64,000 nt of DNA from Confluentibacter flavum. Lineage in GTDB: Bacteria; Bacteroidota; Bacteroidia; Flavobacteriales; Flavobacteriaceae. Shown piece by piece: positions 54,798 to 64,000 of the stretch. Each line of letters begins with the position of its first letter. Within the stretch, counting starts at the first letter, position 1. The notes beneath the pieces are model-generated. The model was given only the letters and a program-made list of their open reading frames with translations. It was not told the DNA's origin and searched no databases. The position numbers and the translations under genes are program-made. The stretch is taken from the NCBI RefSeq assembly GCF_002843175.1, contig NZ_PJEO01000011.1, forward strand, positions 1 through 64,000, written 5' to 3'.

Positions 54798-54873
54798 AGA
54801 ATTGTGGGGTTAATAATCATAAAAATACACAAAAACTTATTATTGATTTGTAGAAAACATAATTAGTGGTATG

Positions 54874-57285
54874 CTATCTTAATTTTGGGAAATTTTCAGG
54901 GTTCGATTCATGCATCACTTGATAAACAGCTTCAAAAATATCTTCGGCCGAAGGCTTAGAGAAATAATCACCATCATCTCCAAAGGCAGGTCTATGCGCT
55001 TTGGCTGTCAATGTTTTTGGTTGGCTATCTAAATATTGATAGGCATTTTGGTTGTTTAAAATTTCATTTAATATATAGGCAGATGCTCCTCCCGGTACAT
55101 CTTCATCTATCACCATGACTCTATTTGTTTTGGCAATGCTTTTTACTATATCGTGATGGATATCAAAAGGAATCAAAGATTGTACGTCGATAACTTCGGC
55201 ATCTATGCCAATAGATAATAAATCTTTGGCGGTTTGTTCTACAATTCGGAGGGTAGAACCATAAGACACCAATGTAATATCATGACCTTCTTTAATTGTT
55301 TCAACTACACCAATAGGTGTCTTGAAATTGCCTAAGTTGGTCGGTTTGCTTTCTTTAAGCCTGTAACCATTCAAGCATTCCACTACCAAAGCAGGATCAT
55401 CACTTTGTAATAATGTATTATAAAAACCAGCAGCTTTAGTCATGTTTCTTGGCACTAGAACATAAAGTCCTCTTATTAAATTTAAAATGCCACCCATTTG
55501 AGAACCAGAATGCCATATACCTTCCAGTCTATGTCCTCGAGTTCTTATAATTAATGGCGCTTTTTGGCGCCCTTTAGTCCTGTAATGAAGAGAGGCTAAA
55601 TCGTCGCTAATAATTTGTAAAGCATACAACACATAATCTAAATACTGGATTTCGGCAATGGGTCGGAGCCCTCTTAAGGCTAATCCAATACCTTGACCTA
55701 TAATGGTTGCTTCTCTAATTCCAGTATCTGTAACACGATGTTCGCCATATTTTTCTTGTAACCCTTCTAAACCTTGATTAACATCACCTATTTTTCCAGT
55801 GTCTTCTCCAAATATCAATACTTCTGGATATTTTTTTAATAGCGCATCAAAATTATCCCTAATAATAATTCTGGCATCAACCTGTTCGGACTCATTATTA
55901 TAAGTTGGCTTTATTTCAGTTACATGTAAAGCCGATCTGTTAGTTTCACAATATAAATGTGAACTGAATTTAGGTTGTGCAAAATCAAAATAATTATTGA
56001 TCCATGAGTTGAGCTGTTGTTTTTCAACAGTATTTTCTCTAATGGTATATCGCAAAGCCTTTCTGGCATTAGACAGTAAATCTTTTCTAGTAGGCTCGTT
56101 AATGGAAACTAATGAGTCTTTTATTTTTGATATGAATATGCCATTGGCACTAGTAGCAGCGACATTTTTAAGTAGCGATATAAGCTCTTGTTGTTCTTTT
56201 TGCACGGGTCTTAAAAAAACTTCCCAAGCATTTTTTCTACATTCCTTTACGTCTCTTCTTATGATTCTTTCAATACTAGTAAGGGTCTCGTTGGTTGCAA
56301 TGCCACTATCAATAATCCATTCACGCATTTTTTTATTGCAATCGAATTCCGCTTCCCATGCCAATCTATTTCTGTCTTTATAGCGTTCATGAGATCCAGA
56401 TGTAGAATGGCCTTGTGGCTGTGTTAATTCTTGCACATGAATCAAAACAGGAACATGTTCGTTTCTAGCTATCACAGAAGCTTCTTGAAATGTTTCAATA
56501 CAATTGGCATAATCCCAGCCTTTTACTCGTAATATCTCAAAACCCTTATTTTTTTTATCACGCTGAAAACCTTTTAGTATTTCGGAAATATTTTCTTTGG
56601 TAGTTTGATATTTGGCATGAACAGAAATACCATACTCATCATCCCAAACACTTATCACCATCGGTACTTGTAAAACGCCAGCGGCATTTATGGTTTCAAA
56701 AAACAAGCCTTCACTGGTACTTGCATTTCCTATGGTTCCCCAAGCGACTTCGTTGCCGTTTACAGAAAAATTGGCGGGATTGATATCTTTTAGTTCTTTA
56801 TATATTTTTGAAGCTTGTGCTAAACCAAGTAAACGTGGCATTTGTGCAGCAGTAGGTGAAATATCGCCACTAGAATTATATTGTTTGGTTAGGTCTTTCC
56901 AATTTCCATTTTCATCAATGCTATGGGTTACAAAATGACCTCCCATTTGACGTCCGCCAGACATAGGTTCTAGCTCTAAATTGGTATTGGCATATAAACC
57001 AGCAAAAAGTTGATCCACAGTTAATGCACCAATCGCCATCATAAAGGTTTGATCCCGATAATAACCAGAACGCCAATCTCCTTTTTTAAAGGCTTTTGCC
57101 ATTGCTAATTGAGGAACTTCTTTACCGTCACCAAAAATACCGAATTTAGCTTTACCCGTTAATACTTCCCTTCTTCCAAGTAAGCTGCATTCCCTACTGG
57201 TTACGGCTATTTTGTAATCATTTAAAACCTCTGTTTTAAAATCTTCAAATGAAATATTACTTTTTAAATCTGGAACAGTATCCAT
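54874..57285 (-). CDS. 2-oxoacid dehydrogenase E1, fused alpha and beta subunits
   Basis: An 803-residue thiamine-diphosphate enzyme in which the E1 alpha part (about 1-440) and the beta part (about 465-803) form a single chain. The alpha part has GRREVLTGKAKFG, SGGRQMGGHF, and the TPP motif starting GNASTSEGLFFETINAAG and ending with DDEYGIS. The beta part has LIFGEDTG, GIREATIIGQGIGLALRG and TLVSYGST. It decarboxylates branched-chain or similar 2-oxoacids as part of a complex with lipoyl E2 and E3, which are not in the window. Fused E1 is common in Bacteroidota. Confidence 0.92.
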   Translation of the reverse strand: MDTVPDLKSNISFEDFKTEVLNDYKIAVTSRECSLLGRREVLTGKAKFGIFGDGKEVPQLAMAKAFKKGDWRSGYYRDQTFMMAIGALTVDQLFAGLYANTNLELEPMSGGRQMGGHFVTHSIDENGNWKDLTKQYNSSGDISPTAAQMPRLLGLAQASKIYKELKDINPANFSVNGNEVAWGTIGNASTSEGLFFETINAAGVLQVPMVISVWDDEYGISVHAKYQTTKENISEILKGFQRDKKNKGFEILRVKGWDYANCIETFQEASVIARNEHVPVLIHVQELTQPQGHSTSGSHERYKDRNRLAWEAEFDCNKKMREWIIDSGIATNETLTSIERIIRRDVKECRKNAWEVFLRPVQKEQQELISLLKNVAATSANGIFISKIKDSLVSINEPTRKDLLSNARKALRYTIRENTVEKQQLNSWINNYFDFAQPKFSSHLYCETNRSALHVTEIKPTYNNESEQVDARIIIRDNFDALLKKYPEVLIFGEDTGKIGDVNQGLEGLQEKYGEHRVTDTGIREATIIGQGIGLALRGLRPIAEIQYLDYVLYALQIISDDLASLHYRTKGRQKAPLIIRTRGHRLEGIWHSGSQMGGILNLIRGLYVLVPRNMTKAAGFYNTLLQSDDPALVVECLNGYRLKESKPTNLGNFKTPIGVVETIKEGHDITLVSYGSTLRIVEQTAKDLLSIGIDAEVIDVQSLIPFDIHHDIVKSIAKTNRVMVIDEDVPGGASAYILNEILNNQNAYQYLDSQPKTLTAKAHRPAFGDDGDYFSKPSAEDIFEAVYQVMHESNPENFPKLR

Positions 57286-57409
57286 ACAGGTAGAGTTTCG
57301 CTTCTGCGAATTTAACTAATTTTTATGGCACTAACAATTCTATAATCTTACTTTAGTGTTGATTCTTTAAAAAAAATCAGTCAAAGATGAAAATTGCATT
57401 AGATAATTT

Positions 57410-57428
57410 ATGAAATGAATCATTTCAT
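57410..57428. repeat. 19-bp perfect palindrome between two minus-strand genes
   Basis: ATGAAATGA-A-TCATTTCAT, two 9-bp arms around one A. It lies between the stop of the M1-like gene and the start of the E1 gene. It has no T-tract on the minus strand, so it is more like an operator or a weak processing hairpin than a terminator. Confidence 0.5.
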
Positions 57429-57455
57429 TTAAAAATGATTAAAAATTTAACAGTT

Positions 57456-60284
57456 TTAATACCAGCGTCTTCTAAATAATCCTAATAAAACTTGAGGATC
57501 TACCGTAAACTTAAATCTAATTTTTTGTGAATAATGAGGTTGCGCTAATTCCCAACCTAAATTGGAATAAATAGGAAGATAAATTTCAAAATAATCGGTT
57601 ACTAAATTGATTCTTATACCAGAGCCGTACACAAATTTAGGATTACTGTATTTGTTTTTAACAATACCAACATCGCCATAGGCTAAAATGTAATTCCAAA
57701 GGGTGGTACTAGTGTTTATTGTTGAAATCCATTGATTTGCAAAAGAAGGATCTAACTTAGATTTAAATCCCCCTTCGGCTTCTATATATTGCTGACTAAA
57801 AATACCTGAAGATTCAGAACGTCCTAGATAATTATAATCAAATAAATAATCTGTAGGCCTATCTAATGCGAAACTAAAATAGTTAGAATTGGCATCATTT
57901 TTATTATTTAAAAACGCCCCCGTGAAAAACCGCAGATTAAATTGGCGATTGCTTTCAAAGAGCTTTCTGTATTCATAATTAAAAGACACTTTGCTAAAGG
58001 TTTCTGCTATTTGAAAATCTGCTACCCATTTATTGAAATTAATCAGATTGTCATTTGAACTAATGAAATTAACATTAAATACACCATAATTTGGTTTTGT
58101 GATATTCAGTAGATGAGACGTGTCTTCGTCTCTTTGGATGTTAACATATCTAAATTTCAAGGCTTTTCTATTATTAGAGCGAAAGTCATCATCTTCTCTA
58201 AAAAGGAAAGAGACTGAAGGCATTAATTGTCTAACAAATAAATTCCTAGCATAAGAGCTGTATGAACCGCTTAAACCGAAACTCATGTAGTATAAGTTGT
58301 TATTTTCAATATTGTGAATATAAAAAACAGACCCAGAACCCGTAAAGGATTTAGAATTAAGCGAATATTTAGGCTGTATTTTATAGTTGAAAGGTCTTCT
58401 TAACAAGGTGCCATTATATATTTTAGCACCCATTGTGACACCATCATAAATATTATTAAATTCTAACAGGGGCATAAAAAAAACTTGACTATAATTTGGG
58501 TCTTCTACGTCTTTAAAAAGTCTAAATTGCAGTGGTTTATTATTAAAAAAGAATCCTTTTAAAGATTTCCAATTATCCCTTAAATTATATTCAGGAATGA
58601 CTTGATTATAATTTAAAACCAATTTATTGGCATTATTTCGTGGGATGGAAATCGTTTTTTCTTCTTTAATATTCTCTATCCATGTTTTAGATACGATGCT
58701 ATCATTATTTAATGCGTATAATGATATGGGCATATTGTTGTCCCTTTTGTTTTTAATGGTTAACCGAATAGAATCTTCGGTCTTTTTTACATTTTTTATT
58801 TTATAATCTATCTTTTCGCGAGTTTTTATATAATCGTTAAAAAACCAGTCAATATTCTTTGACGTTTTAGATTTTATAAAAGTTTCAAACTCTTTGGGCG
58901 ATGTAGGTTTAAGTTTGGTACTTGCTAAATAATATTTTAAAGCGTTTTTTACAATATCATGATTTACAAAATCATCAAGGTATTCAAAGCCAATCCCAGC
59001 TTTGTATTTATTAGCGATATTTTTGTTGAATTTTAATAAAGAATCTTTAGCCATAGCTAAAGGCTGATCCCTGTTGGTTCTAGCCATAAGCATATAGGCT
59101 AGATCGTATTTGTCATTATATTTTAAATCGGCTGCATGAAAGGATCTAATGCCCCAAATATTGGCAATAGAACCCAAAAATTTCATATCTGGATAATTTT
59201 CTTCAATATAATTAATCATGTAATACATTTGAATACCATCAATAAGCCATTGGTCTTCTCTTGGATGGATGAGTAATGTATTTTCCAAATAATTTTGTAG
59301 GCCTATTTTTAATAATTTTAATTCATAATTAAAACTATCAGGGTAGGTGCGAATGAACTTTGGTAAAAAATTAAGTCCGTATACAGGCTCTTTTTCAATA
59401 TCTATTTGAGATAAAAGAAGTTTTTTATGGGGATATTCACCAAGATTGGTTAATATAAATTTAGAGACTTTCTCAATGGTTAAGACTTTATCTACAAGAC
59501 TTAATCCTTCATCATTAATATTGGTGACAAACGCTAAATTTTCATTTTCTAAGGTTTCAAAAGTTTTAATTTTATTTATAAATAGCTTGTTGTTAACTCT
59601 ATTGTTTCCTTTTAATATAACTTTCTGTTTATCATTTATTTGGGATATCTCATCTATATCTAATTCTGAAGTAAGATAATATCCTTTTGGGTAATCAATT
59701 TCTAATCTAATATCTGATTTGGGAATGAATAAATCATCTAAATTTTTATTGCTATAATAGTGCCATTCACCATCGTAAACGGCAGGTGTTATATACCAAT
59801 ATCTTAAGTTTGTATCACCAGTAGGTGTCATGCCATAATTTGTAAATTTATCACTGGGAATTTTTACAATATATTGAAGGTCTATAGTATAAACATCATT
59901 AGGTTTTAAAGGTGAAATCAAATCAACTTTTATAACATCTATTTGATTTTTAAGTTGGTTGTAGACTACATCCTGATTGTTCTGCTTAATGGATGTAATT
60001 ACCGAATAACCTCTATCTTCATTTTTGGCTAAATGAAAATCATTAATATATTCATCTGCCAATCGTTCGGCCAACGCTGTTTTTTTAGTTGCATAACTTT
60101 GGTTCCAATCGTTTAAATATATGCTTTGTAATGTGTCTTGCGAGGTGTTTTGGTATGTTATTGATTGAGAGATTGTAATTTGCCCAATTTCCATGTCAAA
60201 ATCAGCTTTAAGGTCAATATTATTTTGACCAAAAACTGTTATACATGAAATGAGAAAAAGGAAATTTAGGAAACGCAATTTCAA
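57456..60284 (-). CDS. M1-like pseudopeptidase joined to an outer-membrane beta-barrel
   Basis: A 942-residue protein with a signal peptide (ends near TVFGQ) and a TTG start, since an upstream stop blocks any longer form. Residues 20-500 look like an M1/gluzincin fold (TYQNTSQDTLQSIYLNDW at the N-terminus). Where the zinc motif HExxH is expected (about 321-332) it reads KLLKIGLQNYLE, and the following WLxEG motif reads WLIDG (346-350). The C-terminal 350 residues alternate polar and hydrophobic, with many Tyr, Phe and Asn, and end in LFRRRWY, as expected for a beta-barrel like that of surface antigen/BamA-type proteins. The function is unknown. Confidence 0.75.
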   Translation of the reverse strand: MKLRFLNFLFLISCITVFGQNNIDLKADFDMEIGQITISQSITYQNTSQDTLQSIYLNDWNQSYATKKTALAERLADEYINDFHLAKNEDRGYSVITSIKQNNQDVVYNQLKNQIDVIKVDLISPLKPNDVYTIDLQYIVKIPSDKFTNYGMTPTGDTNLRYWYITPAVYDGEWHYYSNKNLDDLFIPKSDIRLEIDYPKGYYLTSELDIDEISQINDKQKVILKGNNRVNNKLFINKIKTFETLENENLAFVTNINDEGLSLVDKVLTIEKVSKFILTNLGEYPHKKLLLSQIDIEKEPVYGLNFLPKFIRTYPDSFNYELKLLKIGLQNYLENTLLIHPREDQWLIDGIQMYYMINYIEENYPDMKFLGSIANIWGIRSFHAADLKYNDKYDLAYMLMARTNRDQPLAMAKDSLLKFNKNIANKYKAGIGFEYLDDFVNHDIVKNALKYYLASTKLKPTSPKEFETFIKSKTSKNIDWFFNDYIKTREKIDYKIKNVKKTEDSIRLTIKNKRDNNMPISLYALNNDSIVSKTWIENIKEEKTISIPRNNANKLVLNYNQVIPEYNLRDNWKSLKGFFFNNKPLQFRLFKDVEDPNYSQVFFMPLLEFNNIYDGVTMGAKIYNGTLLRRPFNYKIQPKYSLNSKSFTGSGSVFYIHNIENNNLYYMSFGLSGSYSSYARNLFVRQLMPSVSFLFREDDDFRSNNRKALKFRYVNIQRDEDTSHLLNITKPNYGVFNVNFISSNDNLINFNKWVADFQIAETFSKVSFNYEYRKLFESNRQFNLRFFTGAFLNNKNDANSNYFSFALDRPTDYLFDYNYLGRSESSGIFSQQYIEAEGGFKSKLDPSFANQWISTINTSTTLWNYILAYGDVGIVKNKYSNPKFVYGSGIRINLVTDYFEIYLPIYSNLGWELAQPHYSQKIRFKFTVDPQVLLGLFRRRWY

Positions 60285-60397
60285 TTTACAACAACAACAT
60301 TAATAGATTCATATTTTTATAAGGCATGGCAATATAGTAAATTAGTTGATTGTTTCGTTTAAGTTACATACAAACGTAAAAATCACTATTAAAGTAT

Positions 60398-61087
60398 TTA
60401 GAAATTAGGGCTTAACGCTGAGCCATTATAGAATGAATTGAGTATACTTACCACTTCATCTTCAGTATCTACGAGATGTATTAAATCCATATCCTTAGCA
60501 CTTATGTTTGCATAATCATCTAAAAGCGTTGCTTTTATCCAATCCAATAATCCTTTCCAAAACGTTGTTCCCACTAGAATAATTGGAAATTTTTCAATTT
60601 TGTGGGTTTGTATTAATGTGATGGCCTCAAACAATTCGTCTAAGGTTCCGAACCCGCCAGGCATAACCACAAAGCCTTGTGAATATTTAACAAACATAAC
60701 TTTACGAACAAAAAAGTAGTCGAAATCTAAGTTCTTATCAGAGTCTATGTATGGGTTATCATGTTGTTCAAAAGGCAAATCAATGTTTAAACCTACCGAG
60801 GTGCCACCAGCTAAATTAGCTCCTTTATTGCCCGCTTCCATAATACCCGGGCCACCTCCTGTAATAACACCGTAACCTGCTTCAACAATACGCTTTGAAA
60901 TTTTTTCTGCAAGAAGGTAGTTTGGGTCTTCAGATTTTGTTCTTGCTGAACCAAAAATGGATACACAAGGTCCTATTAAACCCATCTTTTCGAACCCATA
61001 AACAAACTCTCCCATGATTTTAAAAATCGCCCAAGAGTCGTTGGTTTTTATTTCATTCCATCTTTTATGGTGTTTATCTTGTGTCAT
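60398..61087 (-). CDS. LOG family protein (TIGR00730 type)
   Basis: A 229-residue Rossmann-fold protein with the LOG signature PGGFGTLDELFEA (near 145) and the upstream GGGPGIMEAGNKGA. LOG proteins cleave the ribose-phosphate from cytokinin-type nucleotides or act as nucleoside-monophosphate phosphoribohydrolases; old annotations as lysine decarboxylase are wrong. The region SIFGSARTKSEDPNY at the start is typical. It is 51 bp after uvrA on the same strand and could be cotranscribed. Confidence 0.92.
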   Translation of the reverse strand: MTQDKHHKRWNEIKTNDSWAIFKIMGEFVYGFEKMGLIGPCVSIFGSARTKSEDPNYLLAEKISKRIVEAGYGVITGGGPGIMEAGNKGANLAGGTSVGLNIDLPFEQHDNPYIDSDKNLDFDYFFVRKVMFVKYSQGFVVMPGGFGTLDELFEAITLIQTHKIEKFPIILVGTTFWKGLLDWIKATLLDDYANISAKDMDLIHLVDTEDEVVSILNSFYNGSALSPNF

Positions 61088-61138
61088 AGATTTTCAATGT
61101 TTTATTTTAGATTAATATTTCTATATAACCAGAATGTA

Positions 61139-63970
61139 TCAATTTAATTCTTTTTTTAGAAATTTTGCTGTGTAACTTTTTTTATGTTTTGCAACCTCTT
61201 CTGGTGTACCTTCAACAATTATTTGTCCGCCACCTTTTCCGCCTTCATAACCAATGTCTATTATGTGGTCAACGGTTTTAATAACATCCAGATTATGTTC
61301 AATGATAACCACGGTATTCCCTTTATTGGCTAACCTGTTAAGGACAATCATTAGCACTCTAATGTCTTCAAAATGAAGTCCCGTTGTGGGTTCGTCCAAT
61401 ATATAAAAGGTGTTTCCCGTATCACGTTTGCTTAACTCTGTTGCCAGTTTTATACGTTGGGCTTCACCACCTGAAAGTGTAGTACTTTGTTGTCCTAAGG
61501 TAATATAACCCAACCCTACATCTTTAATGGTTTTAAGTTTATTATAAATTTTGGGAATGTGTTCAAAAAAATCCACAGCCTCATTCATGGTCATATTAAG
61601 CACATCGCTAATGGATTTTCCTTTATAGCGAATTTCCAGTGTCTCTCTATTAAAGCGTTTCCCTTGACAGGTTTCGCATTCTACATAAACATCTGGTAGA
61701 AAATTCATTTCTATAACTCGTAAACCACCGCCTTGGCAGGTTTCACAACGCCCACCAGCTACATTAAAACTAAAACGCCCAGCTTTATAACCACGAATCA
61801 TAGCTTCGGGGATTTTTGCATACAGGGCTCTAATTTCGCTAAAGGTTCCAGTGTAAGTTACTGGGTTGCTTCGAGGTGTTCGGCCAATGGGAGATTGATT
61901 GATATCGATAACTTTATCAATATGTTCTAATCCTCTTATGCTTTTATAGGGCATTGGTTTTTTTACACCGTTAAAATAATGTGCATTTAAAATAGGGTAT
62001 AAGGTTTCATTTATTAGGGTGGATTTTCCACTACCGGAAACTCCTGTAACTCCAATCATTTTTGCCAAAGGAAACCTTACGGAAACATTTTTTAAATTAT
62101 TTCCCGTGCAGCCTTTTAATTCTAAAAACTTGCCATTGCCTTCTCTACGTTTTTTGGGAATTTCTATTTGTTTGGTGCCATTTAAATAATCCGCAGTAAG
62201 TGTATGGTGGGTTAAAAGTTCTTTAGGTGTACCAATACTGATGATTTCTCCACCAAATTTGCCCGCTTTCGGACCTATATCAATTACATAATCGGCACGC
62301 TCTATCATATCTTTATCGTGTTCAACAACAATAACTGAATTCCCTAAATCCCTTAATGATAGTAATGAATTGATTAATTTTTCATTATCACGTTGGTGAA
62401 GCCCAATGCTAGGTTCATCTAATATATAAAGTACACCAACCAGTTGAGAGCCAATTTGGGTAGCGAGACGAATACGTTGCGCTTCACCACCGGATAGTGA
62501 TTTTGAGCTTCGGTTTAAGGATAAATAATCCAAGCCAACATCCAATAAAAACTGTAATCTAGCTTTGATTTCTTTAATAATTTCTTCAGAAATTTTTAAT
62601 TGTTTTTCAGAAAGATGATTATGCAAATCGTTAAACCAATTTGTTAGTTCAACAATATCTGAATTGGCTAATTCCGCAATATTTTTATTGTTTATTTTGA
62701 AATATAGTGATTCTTTTTTTAGTCTGGAACCTTGGCATTCGGGACAAACAATTTTATCCATATAGTCTTTCGCCCAGCGTTTTAAAGAGGTAGATTCTGC
62801 TGTCTTATATTGATTTTCAATAAAGTTGGCAACGCCTTCAAAATCAATTTTATAATCACGTGTAACCCCCAATGTTTTACTTTCCACCGAAAATTTTTCA
62901 TTGCCACCATACAAAATCATTTGTTTGGCGTCTACAGGAATATCTTTATAGGCATCAGTCAATTTAAAATTAAAACGTTGGGCAATGGTTTCAAATTGTT
63001 TAAATATCCAACTGTTTTTTTCTGGACCATGAGGAGCTAATGCACCACTTTTGATAGACAAAGTTTCATCTGGAATGATTTTCTTGGTGTTAACTTGATA
63101 CAATTCACCAATACCATTACAATGGTCGCATGCGCCTTTAGGTGAATTAAATGAAAAGTTATTAGGTTCTGGATTGGGGTATGAAATCCCCGAGGACGGA
63201 CACATTAAATTTCTGCTAAAATATCGTACTTCGTTAGTATCTTGGTCAATCACCATCAAAACATCTTCACCATGATACATCGCTGTATTGATGCTTTCCG
63301 TTAGGCGTTTATCGTTGTCAATGGTGTCATCAATTTTTAATCTATCAATTACGATTTCAATATCATGCATTTTGTAACGATCCAGCATCATGCCTTTGGT
63401 GATGTCTTTTATGTCGCCATCGGTTCTTACCTTTACAAAACCTTGTTTGGCAATTTGCTCGAACAATTCACGGTAATGTCCCTTTCTTGAACGAACAACA
63501 GGCGCTAAAATATTGATACGTTTATCTTTAAAATTAGTAATAATAAGGTCTTTAATTTGCTCATCATTATAACTTATCATTTTATCGCCCGTATTGTAAC
63601 TATAGGCATCACTGGCGCGAGCAAATAATAAACGAAGAAAATCGTAAATTTCGGTAATGGTGCCCACCGTGGATCGAGGCGATTTACTGGTTGTTTTTTG
63701 CTCGATGGCAATAACAGGTGATAAACCATCAATTTTATCAACATCAGGACGTTCCAATCCACCTAGAAATTGTCGGGCATATGCCGAAAAGGTTTCTATA
63801 TAACGACGCTGTCCTTCGGCATAAATAGTATCAAAAGCTAATGATGATTTCCCACTTCCAGATAAACCAGTAATAACCACTAATTTTTCACGAGGAATCG
63901 ATACATCAATATTCTTAAGATTGTGCACTCTGGCACCTTTTACTTCAATAAAATCCTCAAATTGGCTCAT
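61139..63970 (-). CDS. uvrA: Excinuclease ABC subunit A
   Basis: A 943-residue protein from the ATG at 63968-63970 ([17 protein letters not shown]); a TTG six codons upstream lies in the promoter. Two ABC ATPase units are present: [10 protein letters not shown] near 32 with later SLSGGEAQR, and [10 protein letters not shown] near 642 with TLSGGEAQR. Zinc-finger cysteines appear as [17 protein letters not shown] and CETCQGGG. The damage-binding insertion is present. UvrA finds bulky lesions and loads UvrB in nucleotide-excision repair. Its 5' end is inside the window. Confidence 0.97.
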   Translation of the reverse strand: MSQFEDFIEVKGARVHNLKNIDVSIPREKLVVITGLSGSGKSSLAFDTIYAEGQRRYIETFSAYARQFLGGLERPDVDKIDGLSPVIAIEQKTTSKSPRSTVGTITEIYDFLRLLFARASDAYSYNTGDKMISYNDEQIKDLIITNFKDKRINILAPVVRSRKGHYRELFEQIAKQGFVKVRTDGDIKDITKGMMLDRYKMHDIEIVIDRLKIDDTIDNDKRLTESINTAMYHGEDVLMVIDQDTNEVRYFSRNLMCPSSGISYPNPEPNNFSFNSPKGACDHCNGIGELYQVNTKKIIPDETLSIKSGALAPHGPEKNSWIFKQFETIAQRFNFKLTDAYKDIPVDAKQMILYGGNEKFSVESKTLGVTRDYKIDFEGVANFIENQYKTAESTSLKRWAKDYMDKIVCPECQGSRLKKESLYFKINNKNIAELANSDIVELTNWFNDLHNHLSEKQLKISEEIIKEIKARLQFLLDVGLDYLSLNRSSKSLSGGEAQRIRLATQIGSQLVGVLYILDEPSIGLHQRDNEKLINSLLSLRDLGNSVIVVEHDKDMIERADYVIDIGPKAGKFGGEIISIGTPKELLTHHTLTADYLNGTKQIEIPKKRREGNGKFLELKGCTGNNLKNVSVRFPLAKMIGVTGVSGSGKSTLINETLYPILNAHYFNGVKKPMPYKSIRGLEHIDKVIDINQSPIGRTPRSNPVTYTGTFSEIRALYAKIPEAMIRGYKAGRFSFNVAGGRCETCQGGGLRVIEMNFLPDVYVECETCQGKRFNRETLEIRYKGKSISDVLNMTMNEAVDFFEHIPKIYNKLKTIKDVGLGYITLGQQSTTLSGGEAQRIKLATELSKRDTGNTFYILDEPTTGLHFEDIRVLMIVLNRLANKGNTVVIIEHNLDVIKTVDHIIDIGYEGGKGGGQIIVEGTPEEVAKHKKSYTAKFLKKELN

Positions 63971-63985
63971 AAATTGGCAAAAGTG

Positions 63986-63993
63986 CAAAGGTA
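63986..63993 (-). promoter_or_regulatory. Putative -7 box (TAnnTTTG) of uvrA
   Basis: The minus strand reads TACCTTTG, 15 bp before the ATG. With this box the leader would be only about 10 bases. The expected -33 element lies beyond or at the window edge. Confidence 0.4.
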
Positions 63994-64000
63994 CAATTTT

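Noticed and set aside
54406-54813. Plus-strand frame of 135 residues opposite DoxX
   Set aside because: It is the mirror of a well-supported DoxX gene; its hydrophobic content comes from the opposite-strand membrane segments.
55997-56383. Plus-strand frame of 128 residues inside the E1 gene
   Set aside because: Antisense to a conserved enzyme; composition explained by the coding strand.
57410-57428. Intrinsic terminator of the E1 transcript
   Set aside because: It lies upstream of the E1 start on its strand and has no T-tract, so it is listed only as a palindrome.
60398-61087. Lysine decarboxylase
   Set aside because: The PGGxGTxxE motif identifies a LOG protein; the decarboxylase label is an old misannotation.
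1-64000. tRNA, rRNA or riboswitch genes
   Set aside because: No cloverleaf, rRNA core sequence or known riboswitch consensus was recognised when reading both strands by eye; a tRNAscan-SE or Rfam search could still find one.

Overview
The window comes from the chromosome of a member of Bacteroidota, most likely a marine or algae-associated Flavobacteriaceae. The evidence is the low GC content, type IX secretion (T9SS) C-terminal sorting domains on large secreted proteins, DUF4294, a fused E1 alpha/beta 2-oxoacid dehydrogenase, a menaquinone cluster in flavobacterial order, few Shine-Dalgarno sites, and -7 boxes of the Bacteroidota form TAnnTTTG. I recognised no rRNA, tRNA, CRISPR array, integrase or transposase. 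Most of the window is ordinary core genome, with a few accessory patches.

Layout. 1-7 kb: two large minus-strand surface or secreted proteins. The first runs off the left edge inside GC-rich HYR-like repeats; the second is a 1756-residue T9SS mosaic. 7.3-10.2 kb: a minus-strand group of Nudix hydrolase, PLP enzyme and M42 peptidase. 10.3-15.5 kb: DUF4294, HlyIII, GNAT, a DUF4268 gene flanked by 7-bp satellites, a ZIP transporter and two methyltransferases. 15.5-17.6 kb: an AbiEi/AbiEii type IV toxin-antitoxin pair with a twin-palindrome control region upstream and a long imperfect hairpin downstream. 17.6-22.3 kb: a small sugar-acid or polysaccharide group (SDR, enolase-superfamily dehydratase, TIM-barrel isomerase, CE15-like glucuronoyl esterase). 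22.5-40.3 kb: housekeeping genes (ABC-F, pheT, miaE, recG, M1 peptidase, uvrD-like helicase), tandem patatins, an AsmA-like protein and a lipoprotein esterase. 40.3-47.8 kb: Sua5/YciO, an OmpA lipoprotein, a glycosyltransferase, an HsdR_N-like nuclease-fold protein, holA, an SMP-30-like propeller, a YfcC transporter and ung. 48.2-53.9 kb: a tight plus-strand menaquinone operon, menB-menA-MBL hydrolase-menC-CPBP protease-menE. 53.9-64 kb: a small unknown gene, DoxX, E1 alpha/beta, an M1-like pseudopeptidase joined to an outer-membrane barrel, a LOG protein and uvrA.

The most interesting signals are small. Short palindromic elements sit in frame inside protein genes (a DUF4268 gene and recG), and other dispersed palindromes lie between genes. 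The AbiE pair has two 19-bp operator-like palindromes exactly 63 bp apart and an attC-like folded element beyond its 3' end. Seven genes appear to use GTG or TTG starts. Gene-family calls rest on motifs and remembered family features read by eye; no database search was run.
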